In this document: piece by piece, positions 10,300 through 20,748 of the stretch
Layout: each line of letters opens with the position of its first letter
Numbering within the stretch: the first letter of the stretch is position 1
DNA from: Capra hircus
Taxonomy: Eukaryota > Chordata > Mammalia > Artiodactyla > Bovidae
DNA: 64,000 nt
Assembly (NCBI RefSeq): GCF_001704415.2
Contig: NC_030808.1
Location: 140,693,089 to 140,757,088, forward strand
Direction of reading: 5' to 3'
The notes under the pieces: generated by a model
What the model saw: the letters and a program-made list of their open reading frames with translations, nothing else
Told to the model about the DNA's origin: nothing
Databases searched by the model: none
Program-made: the position numbers and the translations under genes

Positions 10300-11973
10300 T
10301 GAGCTAAGCAATAAAGGACAGAAATGGTATGGACCTAACAGAAGCAAAAGATATTTAGAAGAGGTAGCAAGAATACACAGAACTGTACAAAAATGATCTT
10401 CACAACCCAGATAATCACAAAGGTGTGATCACTTACCTAGAGCCAGACATCCTGGAATGTGAAGTCAAGTGGGCCTTAGGAAGCATCACTATGAACAAAG
10501 CTAGTGGAGGTGATGGAATTCTAGTTGAGCTATTTCAAATCCTTAAAAATGATGCTGTGAAAGTGCTGCACTCAATATGCAAGCAAATTTTCAAAACTCA
10601 GCAGTGGCCACAGGACTGGAAAAGGTCAGTTTTCATTCCAATTCCAAAGAAAGGCAATGCCAAAGAATGCTCAAACTACCGCACAATTGCACTCATCTCA
10701 TATGCTAGAAAAGTAATGCTCAAAATTCTCCAAGCCAGGCTTCAACAATACATGAGCTGTGAACTTCCAGATGTTCAAGCTGGTTTCAGAGAAGGCAGAG
10801 GAACCAGAGATCAAATTGCCAACATTCACTGGATCATCAAAAAAGCAAGAGAGTTCCAGAAAAAAACATCTATTTCTGCTTTATTGACTATGCCAATGCC
10901 TTTGACTGTGTGGATCACAAGGAACTGTGGAAAATTCTTCAAGAGATGGGAATACCAAACAACCTGACCTGGCTCCTGAGAAATCTGTATGCAAGTCAAG
11001 AAACAACAGTTAGAACCAGACATGGTTCCAACTTGGGACCAAATTGGAAAAGGAGCACATCAAGGCTGTATATTGTCACCCTGCTTATTTAACTTATATG
11101 CAGAGTACATCATGAGAAATACTGCACTGGATGAAGCACAAGATGGAATTAAGATTGCTGGGAGAAATATCAATAATCTCAGATATGCAGATGACACCAC
11201 CCTTATGGCAGAAAGTGAAGAAGAACAAAAGAGCCTCTTAATGAAAGTGAAAGAGGAGAGTGAGAAAGTTGGCTTAAAGCTCAACATTCAGGAAACTAAG
11301 ATCATGGCATCTTATCCTGTCACTTCATGGCAAACAGATGGAGAAACAGTGGAAACAGTGTCAGAGTTTATTTTGGGGGGCTCCAAAATCACTGCAGATG
11401 GTGACTGCAGCCATGAAATTAAAAGATGCTTGCTCTTTGGAAGGAAAGTTATGACCAACCTAGACAGCATATTAAAAAGTAGAGACATTACTTTGCCAAC
11501 AAAGATCCATCTAGTCAAGGCTATGGTTTTTCCAGTAGTCTTGTATGGATGTGAGAGTTGGACCATAAAGAAAGCTGGGCACAAAAGAACTGATGCTTTT
11601 GAACTGTGGTGTTGGAGAAAACTCTTGAGAGTCCCTTGGACTACAAGGAGATCCAACCAGTCCATCCTAAAGGAGATCAGTCCTGACTATTCATTGGAAG
11701 GATTGATGCTGAAGCTGAAACCCCAATACTTTGGCCACCTGATTCGAAAAGATGACTCATTTGAAAAGACCCTGATGCTGGGAAAGATTGAGGGCAGGAG
11801 GAGAAGGGGACAACAGAGGATGAGATGATTGGATGGCATCACTGACTCAATGAACCTGAGTTTGGGTAGACTCGGAGTTGGTGATGGACAGGGAGGCCTG
11901 GTGTGCTACAGTCCATGGGGTTGCAAAGAGTTGGACATGACTGAGAAACTGAAGTGAACTGAACTGAGCTAAG
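10300..11973 (+). mobile_element. BovB LINE, 1.66 kb, with 9-bp TSD
   Basis: The 5'-truncated insert (10309-11964) starts at 'ataaaggacagaaatggtatgg' just before the RT domain and runs to the typical 'gactga..ctgaactgaactga' tail. The 9-mer tgagctaag flanks it at 10300-10308 and 11965-11973. The ORF2 relic is described separately. Confidence 0.95.
10425..11828 (+). pseudogene. BovB ORF2 relic: reverse transcriptase and C-terminal region
   Basis: RTE-clade ORF2 normally encodes an endonuclease and a reverse transcriptase that copy the LINE RNA at a nicked target. Here the RT finger region reads in frame from 10425 ('WALGSITMNKASGGDGI', 'WKRSVFIPIPKKGNAKECSN', 'AGFREGRGTRDQIANI'). A frame change follows in the A-run near 10860, where other copies have fewer As. 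The palm continues from 10989 with 'GAHQGCILSPCLFN' and the catalytic 'RYADDTTLMA' (about 11180-11210), then 'ESWTIKKAGH' and 'LRVPWT'. No endonuclease is present. Frameshifted and 5'-truncated, so not functional. The long minus-strand frames over it are antisense shadows. Confidence 0.93.
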
Positions 11974-12320
11974 GAAGTACTGAAGACTAGAAGTAAATTC
12001 CCACCAGAGGCATAGTTCCTCCTTGATAAGATGGTTATTACTAACTCTAGCATCTCTTGGCATATTTGCCAGTTCCAGACATGAGTTGAGGATCAGACTT
12101 GGCCCAAATTGACGGATGTTACTGGTAGACTTTAGGCAGTCACTCTGGGATGAATGATGGATTCGAATATAGCAGAAATTTCAAACAAGAACTTCTTCCC
12201 CATAAGATATTTGCTGAACTCTGCTGGAAACTGGGGAACCTAGACACAAAGACAGACTTCAACTTCATATAAGTTGTGTATATGCTCAAGAGACCCAAGT
12301 CCCATCAGAAGGAGAAGCTT
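11974..12320. other. Unassigned sequence
   Basis: Nothing recognised between the BovB and the CHR SINE. Confidence 0.5.
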
Positions 12321-12648
12321 AAAAAAAAAATTCTTGTATTTATCGATTTCTGGCTGTGCTGGGTCTTGGTTGTTGCCCTCGGGCTTTCTCTAGTTGCAGC
12401 AAGCAGGGGCTATTCTCTAGTTGCCGTGATCAGGCTTCTCTTTGCAGTGGCTTCTCTTGTTGCAGGGTATGGACTCTAGGCACACAGGCTTCAGTAGTTG
12501 TAGCTCCCAGGCTCTAAAGCTCAGGCTCAGTAGTTGTGCCACACAAGCTTAGTTGCTCCTGTGGGATCTTCCTGGATCAGGGATCAAATCCATTCTCTTC
12601 ATTGGCAGGCAGATTCTTAAACAATGAATCCCCAGAGCAGTCCAAGGA
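12321..12648 (-). mobile_element. CHR-2-type SINE (cetartiodactyl tRNA-derived)
   Basis: After an A-run, 'tttctggctgtgctgggtcttggttgttgccc', 'gggctttctctagttgcagc', repeated 'cttcagtagttg', 'gcttagttgctcc' and the reverse-complement tRNA-like end 'cattggcaggcagattcttaaac' occur in the CHR-2 order. Full-length. Confidence 0.9.
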
Positions 12649-12904
12649 AGGGAAGCTTTGAAACTAACACAAATCTAGTAGCTCTCTCAAAGCATTAACC
12701 ATGTTTCAACCTGGGCAAGGGGAGGGTTATGCTCAAAAACTCTGAAGGGCAAAACATCCAGAGCTGAGAAAACAGAGAGTTTCCAGTTACACACCTAGGA
12801 AAGGCATACCTGATGAGGGAGCTTGGCATTGAAGCAGAGTGAATTCTCCCTGAGGCTCCCTTAGGAGACAACATCCCATGAGAAGGAGGAGGCCTGCAAA
12901 AAGA
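12649..12904. other. Unassigned spacer
   Basis: Unique-looking sequence between two SINEs. Nothing recognised. Confidence 0.45.
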
Positions 12905-13122
12905 TGTGTGTGCATGCTAAGTTGCTTCAGTCGTGTCTGACTCTCTGTGGCTCCATGAATGCAGCCTGACAGGCTCCTCTGTTCATGAAATTCTCCAGGC
13001 AAGAATACTGGAGTGGGTTGCCATGCCCTCCTCTAGGGGATATTCCCAACCCAGGGGTTGAACAGACATCTCTTAAACCTCCTGCATTGGCAGTTGGGTT
13101 CTTTGCTGCCAGCACCACCTGT
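12905..13122 (-). mobile_element. Bov-tA SINE
   Basis: Antisense Bov-A ('gctaagttgcttcagtcgtgtctgac..ttctccaggcaagaatactggagtgggttgcc') followed by the reversed tRNA-like head ('cctcctgcattggcag..ttctttgctgcc'). Confidence 0.93.
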
Positions 13123-13170
13123 TAGACCCCAATGATAGGTCAAAACAATAGGTAGAGTTTTGACCTTGTA

Positions 13171-13387
13171 TAAAGTGAAATAGGGCTTCCCTGGTGGCTC
13201 AGATGATAAAGCGTTTGCCTGCAGTGTGGGAGACCTGGGTTCGATCCCTGGGTCTGGAAGATCCCCTGGAGAAGGAAATGGCTACCCACTCCAGTACTCT
13301 TGCCTAGAAAATCCCATGGACAGAGGAGCCTGGTGGGCTACAGTCCATGGGGTTGCAAAGAGTCGGACACAACTTTAAAGTGAAATA
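13171..13387 (+). mobile_element. Bov-tA SINE with perfect 12-bp TSD
   Basis: The insert (13183-13375) has an intact-looking head with B-box-like 'ggttcgatccc' and the full body, ending 'gagtcggacacaact'. Perfect direct repeats taaagtgaaata lie at 13171-13182 and 13376-13387. Confidence 0.96.
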
Positions 13388-13529
13388 CTCAAGAGGTAAA
13401 CTCACTCTCTGAAGAACAGAACATTCCAGCATGAGGAGACAAAGCAAAAATCTAGGAGATTCACACTAAAAAACAGGGACTTACCAGATGCAAAGCAAAT
13501 CTTGCTAAAATTGAAATTCAGAGACCAAA

Positions 13530-13738
13530 ATAGGCTTCCTTGGTGGCTAGTGATAAAGAACCCACCTCCCAGTGCAGGAGACAAAAGAGACTCAGGTTGA
13601 TTCCTGGGCTGGGAAGCTCTCCTGAGGAGGAAACAGCAGCCCTCTCCAGGATTCTTTCCTCAGAAACACCATGGACAGAGAAGCCCGGTGGGCAACAGCC
13701 CCTGGGGTCACAAAGAGTCAGACACAACTGAGCACCCA
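13530..13738 (+). mobile_element. Bov-tA SINE, diverged
   Basis: Head 'taggcttccttggtggc..agtgataaagaaccca', body and 'gtcagacacaactgagcac' end. 'attcagagaccaaaat' before and 'attcagaccaagat' after look like a decayed TSD. Confidence 0.9.
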
Positions 13739-13739
13739 T

Positions 13740-14325
13740 TCAGACCAAGATAATCTTGGTTGGATGGAGGTGATCAGCCCCTCATCCTATATGACCACAA
13801 GAGAGAGGAGACCTCACTGATGAAAAATTTTATCTAGACCATTTGATTTATTTATATGCAAAGCCTGGGATATATAAAAATACCATTAAACATCTATTTT
13901 GACCAATAGCCAAAAAGAGGTTATTTAAAAATTAGAGGTGTTTGATTTCAGCTCTCACATGTAAAGAGCTTGGAAGTCTGAGAAAAATCTGAAGATAGTA
14001 AAAATTAATAACTTTACTTGAATGCCTCAGAAAATTGAGGTCACAGGATAAAACACCACCACAGATTTTGGAGACACAGCCAAATACAGTGAATCGTTGT
14101 TAATATCTGCTTATCTGGGGCAGAAGCCACCAGAGCCCTAAACTGGTAAGAAGTTTAAATGTGAATTTTAATAAATTGCTAGAGGCTTCAGTGTAAGCCA
14201 GCACAAGAATGAGAAACTCTGGAAGGAGGCCCCAGATATTTATAGGCTTTGCTTCTAGAAATCACAAGTCGTTTTTCTGGTGAGGATTTGCGGAAAGGGT
14301 TCCCAGCTCTGGCAGGGGAAAGGTT
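13740..14325. other. Unassigned sequence
   Basis: AT-rich, no family or coding signal seen. Confidence 0.5.
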
Positions 14326-14578
14326 GCTGTTGCTCAGTCATGCCTGACTCTGTGACCCCATGGACTGCAGCACACCAGGCTCCCGGTCCTTCACCATCTC
14401 TTGGAGTTTGCTCAAATTCATGTCCATTGAGTTGGTGATGCTATCCAGTCATCTTGTCTTCTGATATCCCCTTCTCCTCCTGCCTTCAATTTTCCCCAGC
14501 ATCAGGGTCTTCTCTAAGGAGTCAGTTCTTCACAGCAGGTGGCCAAAGTACCAGAGCTTCAGCATCAGCATCAGTCAT
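14326..14578 (-). mobile_element. BovB LINE 3' fragment
   Basis: Antisense BovB tail and C-terminal coding end: 'gttgctcagtcatgcctgactctg', 'gagtttgctcaaattcatgtcc', 'gttggtgatgctatcc', 'ccccttctcctcctgcc' and 'caggtggccaaagtacc'. About 250 bases. Confidence 0.9.
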
Positions 14579-14950
14579 TGTGAAATACAATAAGTTACTT
14601 CTCCACAGCAGAGGGCTACTCTCCAGTACAGAAGAACTTCCCAGAACCTTATCCCAGCAGCAGAAAGTCCAATCCATCCAATCAAGTCTCATGCATATGA
14701 GACTTAGATGAGACTTCCAATCTCATCTATGGGGAAAACGATGCTCTCATCAGGGGTCAAAGCTTCAAAGAAGTAGGTTAGATATGCTTCATCCAAGGAA
14801 GAGAGTGGGAAGCAAGAACAACAACTAAGCTAACAACAAAAAAGCTAAGCTAATGCAAAAGATTTTGTGAAAGTCACAGCCCAGAGACATGACTCACTAA
14901 AACACTGAGATTTAATCACAATGTTATAAAATGCTTCCCCTTCCTCTTCA
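14579..14950. other. Unassigned sequence
   Basis: No known repeat. A short local repetition of 'tctcat..tatgagactt' occurs near 14688-14730. Confidence 0.45.
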
Positions 14951-15160
14951 CTGGCCTTTCCTGCTGGCTCAGATGGTAAGAATCCACCTGCAGTACAGGA
15001 GACCCAGGTTTGATCCCTGGGTTGGGAAGATCCCCTGGAGAAGGAAATGGTAACCCAGTACAGTTGATTCTTGCCTGGAGAAATCCATGGACAGAGGAGC
15101 CTGGCAGGCTACAGTCTAAGCAGTTGCAACGAATTGGACATGACTGAATGACTTACAGTT
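14951..15160 (+). mobile_element. Bov-tA SINE
   Basis: Head 'ctggcctttcctgctggctcagatgg' with 'ggtttgatccctgggttgg', body, and 'ggacatgactgaatgact' end. 'ttccccttc' occurs on both sides (14935 and 15161), a possible TSD. Confidence 0.92.
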
Positions 15161-15164
15161 TTCC

Positions 15165-15508
15165 CCTTCATTACCATCGGTGATCTAGTATGAAAAACGC
15201 TGGATTATAGCTAAAAGAGGTGCAGAATGCAGATTTTATGTGTGTGGTGGGGGTACAGGTGTCTGAAGTCAACAGGGGAAAAGAAAACAAATGATGCAGA
15301 AGGAATAGGAAGCCTCTGGCCCTGACAGCAGGAGCAAATATCATATAACTTCTGGCCAGAGGAACACAAAACCCAGCATCATAGTCCTATTTACTATAGT
15401 TCCTGTTAACTAGGAACAACCAGCCTTCAACAAAAAAATGCAAAACATGCAAAAAAGCATGAAAAAGCAAACCCTGAAAAGACAAAACAAGCATCAGAAC
15501 TAGAGGTG
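15165..15508. other. Unassigned sequence
   Basis: Nothing recognised up to the mini DNA transposon. Confidence 0.45.
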
Positions 15509-15567
15509 TATAGTTGGTCCTCTGCATCTATGGATGTCAAACACATGAATATAAAGGACCAACTGTA
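15509..15567. mobile_element. 55-bp Tigger/MER2-like mini transposon
   Basis: Ten-base perfect inverted ends (agttggtcct at 15512-15521, aggaccaact at 15555-15564) enclose a very short core and are flanked by TA on both sides, the target used by Tc1/mariner and pogo/Tigger elements. 'gttggtcctctgcatctatgga' resembles the MER2-type terminus. An internally deleted MITE. Confidence 0.7.
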
Positions 15568-15589
15568 TTTACTGTATTATGTCACTTTC

Positions 15590-15673
15590 TAGGGTAGGCC
15601 AAAAATTCCGTTTGGATTTTTTCTGTAACATCTTATTAACAACCCAAATGAACTTTTTGGCCAGCCCAACATA
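15590..15673. mobile_element. Mariner-type mini element
   Basis: 'gggtaggccaaaaattccgtttgg..' and the inverted 'aacccaaatgaactttttggccagccc' are the ends of the bovine mariner family, joined by only about 25 bases. TA dinucleotides flank it. No transposase. Confidence 0.85.
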
Positions 15674-16160
15674 TAAGGAACTGAGCACCCAGAGATTTTG
15701 GTGTCTGTGGAGCCTTTTGGATACCAAAGAACAACTTTGGTACACAATGGGTACCAAAGAATAACTATATATGACATAAATGTTGGAATTGTCAGACCAC
15801 AAATTTAAAATAACTATGACTCCTATGTTAATGTCTCTGAGAGAAACGGCAGGCAAGTAAGAAAGGATTAGTAATGTGAGCAGATTTGGAAACCCTAAGA
15901 AAGAATCAAAAGAAAAATGTTAGAAATTCAGAACACCATAAGAGATATTAAGGCCATTTTGATGGGTTCATCCATTGGTGCTACATAGCAAAGGTACTAG
16001 TGAACTTGAAGACAGGTAAATAAAAGCTTCTTAAACTGAAATACAGAGAAAAAAATATGGGGGGGGGGAGGAAGAAGCAGAATATTCCCAAATGGTGAGA
16101 GCATTGAAAGTTGAAAGGTGTAGCATATGTTCAATTGATACACCAGAAAAAGAAAACAAG
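15674..16160. other. Unassigned sequence, with a (G)n run
   Basis: AT-rich sequence with a run of about 10 G near 16060-16069. It precedes the first recognisable L1 ORF2 codons. Confidence 0.5.
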
Positions 16161-16164
16161 AAAT

Positions 16165-18012
16165 GTGCATCACTGCTTGCAAATAACATGATACTGTACA
16201 TAGAAAACCCTAAAGATTGCATCAGAAAATTACTAGAGCTAATCTGTGAATTTAGCAAAGTTGCAGGATACAAAATCAATACACAGAAATCACTTGCACT
16301 TCTATATACCAACAATGAAAAATCAGAAAGAGAAATTAAGGAATCAATCCCATTAACCATCTCAACAAAAAGAATTAAATGTCTAAGATAAACATACCTA
16401 AGGAGACAAAAGAAGTATACACAGAAAATTATGACACTAGTGAAAGAAATCAAAGACAACATAAACAGATGGAGAGATATTTCATGTTCTTGGTTAGGAA
16501 AAATCAGTATTATGAAAATGACTATACTACAAAACACTATCTACAGATTCAATGTGATCCCTGTCAAATTACCAATGGTATTTTTCACAGAACAAAACGA
16601 AAAATTTCACAATTCATACGGAAACACAAAAGACCCTGAATAGCCAAAACAGTCTTGAGAAAGAAGAATGGACCTGGAGAAACCAACCTTCCTAACTTCA
16701 GGTTATACTACAAAGCTACAGTCTTCAAGACAGTATGGTACTGCCACAAAAACAGAACTATAGACAACTGGAACAAGATAGAAAGCCCAGAAATAAACCC
16801 ATGCACCTATGAGTACCTTATTTTTGAGAAAGGAGGCAAGAATATACAATGGGGCAAACAAAGACAGCCTCTTCAATAAATGGTGTTGGGAAAACTGGAC
16901 AGCTCCACGTAAAAGAATGAAATTATAACACTTCCTAACACCATACACAAAGATAAACTCAAAATGGATTAAAGACCTAAATGTAAGACCAGAAACCATA
17001 AAACTCTTAGAGGGAAACATAGGCAGAACACTCGATGACATAAATCAAAGCAAGATCCTCTATGACCAACCTCCTAGAGTAACAGAAATAATAACAAAAG
17101 TAAACAAGCAGGACCTGATTAAATTTAAAAGCTTTCACACAACAAAGGAAACTATAAGCAAGGTGAAAAGACAACCCTCAGAATGGGAGAAAGTAATAGT
17201 AAATGATACAATTGACAAAGGGTTAATTTCCAAAATATCAAGAAGCTCATACAACTCAATGCAAAAAAAACCAAGCAATCCAATCAAAAAGTGGGGAAAA
17301 GACCTAAACAGACATTTCTCCAAAGAAGACATACAGATGGCTAACAAACAGACTGAAAAGATGCTGAACATCGCTCATTATTAGAGAAATGCAGATCAAA
17401 ACTACCATGAGATATCACATCATACCGGTCAGAATGGCAATCATGAAAAAATCTACAAACAACAAATACTGGAGAGGGTGTGGAAAAGGGGAATGCTCTT
17501 TCACTGTTGGTGGGAATGTAAATTGATACTGCCACTGTGGAAGATGGTATGGAGATTCCTTTAAAAACTAGGAATAAAACCACCATATGACCCAGCAATC
17601 CCACTCCTAGGCATATACCCTGAGGAAACCAAAACTGAAAAAGACACATGCATCCACTGTTCATTGAAGCACTATTTACAATAGCTAGAGCATGGAAGCA
17701 ACCTAGATGAATGGATAAAGAAGTTGTGGTACATACACACAATGGAATATTACTCAGCCATTAACAGGAACACATTTGAGTCAGTTCTAATGAGGTGGAT
17801 GAACCTAGAACCTATTATACAGAGTGAAGTGAGTCAGAAAGAGAAAGATAAATATTGTATTCTAATGCATATACATGGAATCTAGAAAAATGGTACTGAA
17901 GAATTTATTTACAAAGCAGCAGTGGAGAAACAGACAGAGAGAATAGACTTATGGACATGGGGAGAGGGGAGGAGAGGGTGAGATGTATGGAGAGACCAAA
18001 ATGGAAATTTAC
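16165..18012 (+). pseudogene. L1 ORF2 C-terminal half and start of 3' UTR, decayed
   Basis: L1 ORF2p is the endonuclease/RT of the L1 LINE. The piece begins just before the region following the RT FADD box ('ANNMILYIENPKDC' here, i.e. A-N-N where A-D-D is usual), then 'LLELICEF..AGYKINTQKSLA', a thumb/connection region ('IYRFNVIPVKLP'), 'GPGETNLPNFRLYYKATVFKTVWY' and the late ORF2 segments ('RTLDDI'-like, 'KKPSNPIKKWGKDLNRHFSKEDIQMANK'). The 3' side reaches 'acacaatggaatattactcagcca' and the early 3' UTR (17880-18000). Several frameshifts and stops. It is cut by the BovB at 18014; its missing 3' tail seems to lie inverted at 19675-19700. Confidence 0.92.
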
Positions 18013-18013
18013 C

Positions 18014-18689
18014 TTCAGTTCAGTTCCGTTCAGTCACTCAGTCGTGTCCAATTCTCTGAGACCCCATGAATCGCAGCACACCAGGCCTCCCTGTCCATCA
18101 TCAATTCCCGGAGTTCACTCAGACTCACATTCATCAAGCCGGTGATGACATCATCCTCTGTCATCCCCTTATCCTCCTGCCCCCAATCCCTCCCAGCATC
18201 AGGGTCTTTTCCAATGAGTCAACTCTTTGCATGAGGTGGCCAAAGTACTGGAGTTTCAGCGTTAGCATCAGTCCTTCCAAAGAAATCCCAGGGCTGATCT
18301 CCTTCAGAATGGACTGGTTGGATCTCCTTGCAGTCCAAGGGACTCTCAAGAGTCTTCTCCAACACCACAGTTCAAAAGCATCAATTCTTCGGTGCTCAGC
18401 TTTCTTCACAGTCCAACTCACATCCATACATGACCACAGGAAAAACCATAGCCTTGGCTAGATGGACCTTAGTCGGCAGAGTAATGTCTGCTTTTAAATA
18501 TGCTATCTAGGCTGCTCATAACTTTGCTTCCAAGGAGTAAGCGTCTTTTAATTTCATGGCTGAAATCATCATCTGCAGTGATTTTGGAGCCCAAAAAATA
18601 AAGTCTGACACTGTTTCCACTGTTTCCCCATCTATTTCCCATGAAATGATGGGACCAGATGCCATGATCTTTGTTTTCTGAATGTCGAG
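18014..18689 (-). mobile_element. BovB LINE fragment, left member of an inverted pair
   Basis: Antisense BovB from the tail ('cttcagttcagttc..cactcagtcgtgtcc') to 'gaatgtcgagcttt' in the palm/thumb region. Its inner flank (18690-18713) is the inverse of the flank at 20663-20686 beyond the other BovB. I interpret this element as the 3' part of one BovB joined to the 5' part of another by recombination (see findings). Confidence 0.93.
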
Positions 18690-18713
18690 CTTTGAAGTTT
18701 GCTTAAGTTCCAC
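18690..18713 (-). repeat. 24-bp inverted flank repeat, copy 1
   Basis: The reverse complement of these 24 bases equals 20663-20686 with one mismatch (A versus G at position 15). Each copy abuts a BovB end. It behaves like a TSD whose two copies were pulled apart and inverted. Confidence 0.9.
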
Positions 18714-19155
18714 AAGACCAGTATCTAACGTGGCAGTAATAAACTCCATTTGGAAATAATTACAGTAAGAAAGACTGGGGAATAAAAAAACTCAGGAAGA
18801 TGAGCCAAATATTATTGAGAACTTCAGGGCTAAAATTTGAGTTCTGGAAACACATTCTTACCCAATGCGAACCTTAGCAGAAAACTCAAATTTGCTGCTT
18901 TAAAAGGTAAGAAATGTTGCTCCTATATTCCTTTAGGGAAATGAAATTTTAAGTTCAAAGAAATTTCTTGTATTTATATTTTTCAGTTTGTATGATTAAT
19001 TTCCAAATGCCAAAATTCATTTTGCAGTTGTGGAGATTAATTGCACCTCCACTCCCACGCCTGCCAACACACATGCGTCTACATCTTACTTAGGGTTTTC
19101 TGGGATGCTGCAAGAAATTGAACTAAGGACCAAGATTCATTAAAAAAACTTCCAC
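18714..19155. other. Unassigned sequence inside the presumed inversion
   Basis: No gene or clear repeat. Confidence 0.45.
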
Positions 19156-19159
19156 AAAT

Positions 19160-19520
19160 TTTTTTCTGGTGGGCATGTAATGGTGTCTCATTGTGTTCTT
19201 ACTTTGTATTTGCTTGATAAACAATGACGTTAGGCATGTTTCAGTATGTCTAATAGACTTTTCAATATACTCTTTTAACAAGTGGCTACTCTGTTCTTTT
19301 GCCCATGAAGAAATGGGCTGTCCTTTTCTTGTCTTATAGTTTTAGAATTGCTTTAAATATTTGGAATATGAGGCATTAGTCAAATGTAAGTACTGAAAAT
19401 ATTCTCTTCTAATCCATTTGTCCTTTCACTCTTTTTTATGGTATCTTTTGATTGGCACAACTTAATTTATCCAATGGATCAAAATCTCTTTATGGTTAGT
19501 ATTTTGAGTCACATTTAAAG
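19160..19520 (-). mobile_element. Ancient L1M 3' UTR/ORF2-end fragment
   Basis: 'ctggtgggcatgtaatggtgtctcattg', 'gtatttgcttgataa.caatgac', 'tcttttgcccatg', 'tagttttagaattgctttaaatatttggaat', and 'tccatttgtcctttcact' are the antisense order of an old L1M. High divergence. Confidence 0.75.
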
Positions 19521-19674
19521 GTCAAGAAGATATTATGCAAAGGTCAAGAAGATATCCTCTTGTCTTATTTTATAGAAATTTAATGTTTCTTTTTTTCATT
19601 TAGTTGTATTTCAGAATAATTTTCATACTAGATTGTTATAGGAGGTAAGAGTTAAGGTTGTTTTCTGTTTGTTT

Positions 19675-19700
19675 GAATTAATTTTTATTGGAGTACAGTT
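19675..19700 (-). mobile_element. L1 3' tail scrap
   Basis: 'gaattaatttttattggagtacag' is the antisense of a ruminant L1 3' end ('ctccaataaaaattaatt'). It abuts the BovB 5' side directly. In the inversion model it is the displaced end of the L1 at 16165-18012. Confidence 0.65.
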
Positions 19701-20662
19701 GCAGGTCAGGAAGCAACAGTTAGAACTGGACATGAGACAACAGACTGGTTCCAAATAGGAAAAGGAGTACATCAAGGCTGTATACTGTCACCCTGCTTAT
19801 TTAACGTCTGTGCAGAGAACATCATGAGAAACGCTAGGCTGGAAGAAGCACAAGCTGGAATTGAGATTGCTGGTAGAAATATCAATAACCTCATATATGC
19901 AGATGACACCACCCTTATGGCAGAAAGTGAAGAGGAGCTAAAAAGCCTCTTGATGAAAGTGAAAGAGGAGAGTGAGAAAGTTGGCTTAAAGCTCAACATT
20001 CGATCATGGCATGCTAGTCCAATCACTTCATTGCAAATAGAAGGGGAAACAGTGGAAACAGTGTCAGACTTTATTTTTGGGGGCTCCAAAATCACTGCAG
20101 ATGGTGATTGCAGCCATGAAATCAAAAGACGTTTACTCCTTGGAAGACAAGTTATGACCAACCTAGATAGCATATTCAAAAGCACAGACATTACTTTGCC
20201 GACTAAGGTCCATCTAGTCAAGGCTATGATTTTTCCAGTAGTAATGTATCGATGTGAGAGTTGGACTGTGAAGAAAGCTGAGTGCCGAAGAATTGATGCT
20301 TTTAAACTGTGGTGTTGGAGAAGATTCTTGAGAGTCCCTTGGATTGCAAGGAGATCCAACCAGTCCATTCTGAAGGAGATCAACCCTGGGATTTCTTTGG
20401 AAGGACTTATGCTAAAGCTGAAACTCCAGTACTTTGGCCACCTCATGCAAAGAGTTGACTCATTGGAAAAGATCCTGATGCTGGGAGGGATTGGGGGCAG
20501 GAGGAGAAGGGGACGACAGAGGATGATGGCGTCACCGACTCGATGGACGTGAGTTTGAGTGAACCCGGGAGTTGGTGATGGACAGGGAGGCCTGGTGTGC
20601 TGCGATTCATGGGGTCGCAGAGTCAGACACGACTGAGCTACTGAACTGAACTGAACTAAACT
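19701..20662 (+). mobile_element. BovB LINE, right member of the inverted pair
   Basis: Runs from 'gcaggtcaggaagcaacagttagaactgg' (start of the RT palm) to the terminal 'actgaactgaactgaactaaactg'. Its 3' flank is copy 2 of the 24-bp repeat. Confidence 0.95.
19824..20552 (+). pseudogene. BovB ORF2 relic: RT palm to C-terminus
   Basis: An open frame of 242 codons. It carries the catalytic box as 'LIYADDTTLMAESEEELKSLL' near 19890-19935, then 'EKVGLKLNI', 'VETVSDFIFGGSKITADGDCSHEIKRRLLLGR', 'TDITLPTKVHLVKAM' and 'LWCWRRFLRVPW', the usual RTE C-terminal order. After 'GLKLNI' other copies read 'QKTKIMASGP'; here about six bases are missing and the text becomes 'RSWHAS', in frame. No endonuclease. 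A 301-codon antisense frame covers the same DNA. Confidence 0.92.
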
Positions 20663-20686
20663 GTGGAACTTAAGCAAGCTTCAAAG
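20663..20686 (+). repeat. 24-bp inverted flank repeat, copy 2
   Basis: Inverse of 18690-18713 with one mismatch; directly follows the BovB tail. Confidence 0.9.
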
Positions 20687-20748
20687 TTGCATTCATCTTT
20701 CTTTTTCTTCTTTCTTCAGGTCTCCATTTCAGAATCTCAGTCTCTTCT

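Noticed and set aside
10989..11828. BovB open frames (279, 293 and 346 codons) as active genes
   Set aside because: Each lacks the endonuclease or is separated from upstream RT by a frameshift, stop or deletion.
19772..20677. 301-codon minus-strand open frame as a gene
   Set aside because: It lies entirely over a BovB and is the antisense of RT and C-terminal codons; similar shadows occur over other copies. Kept only as a low-interest observation.
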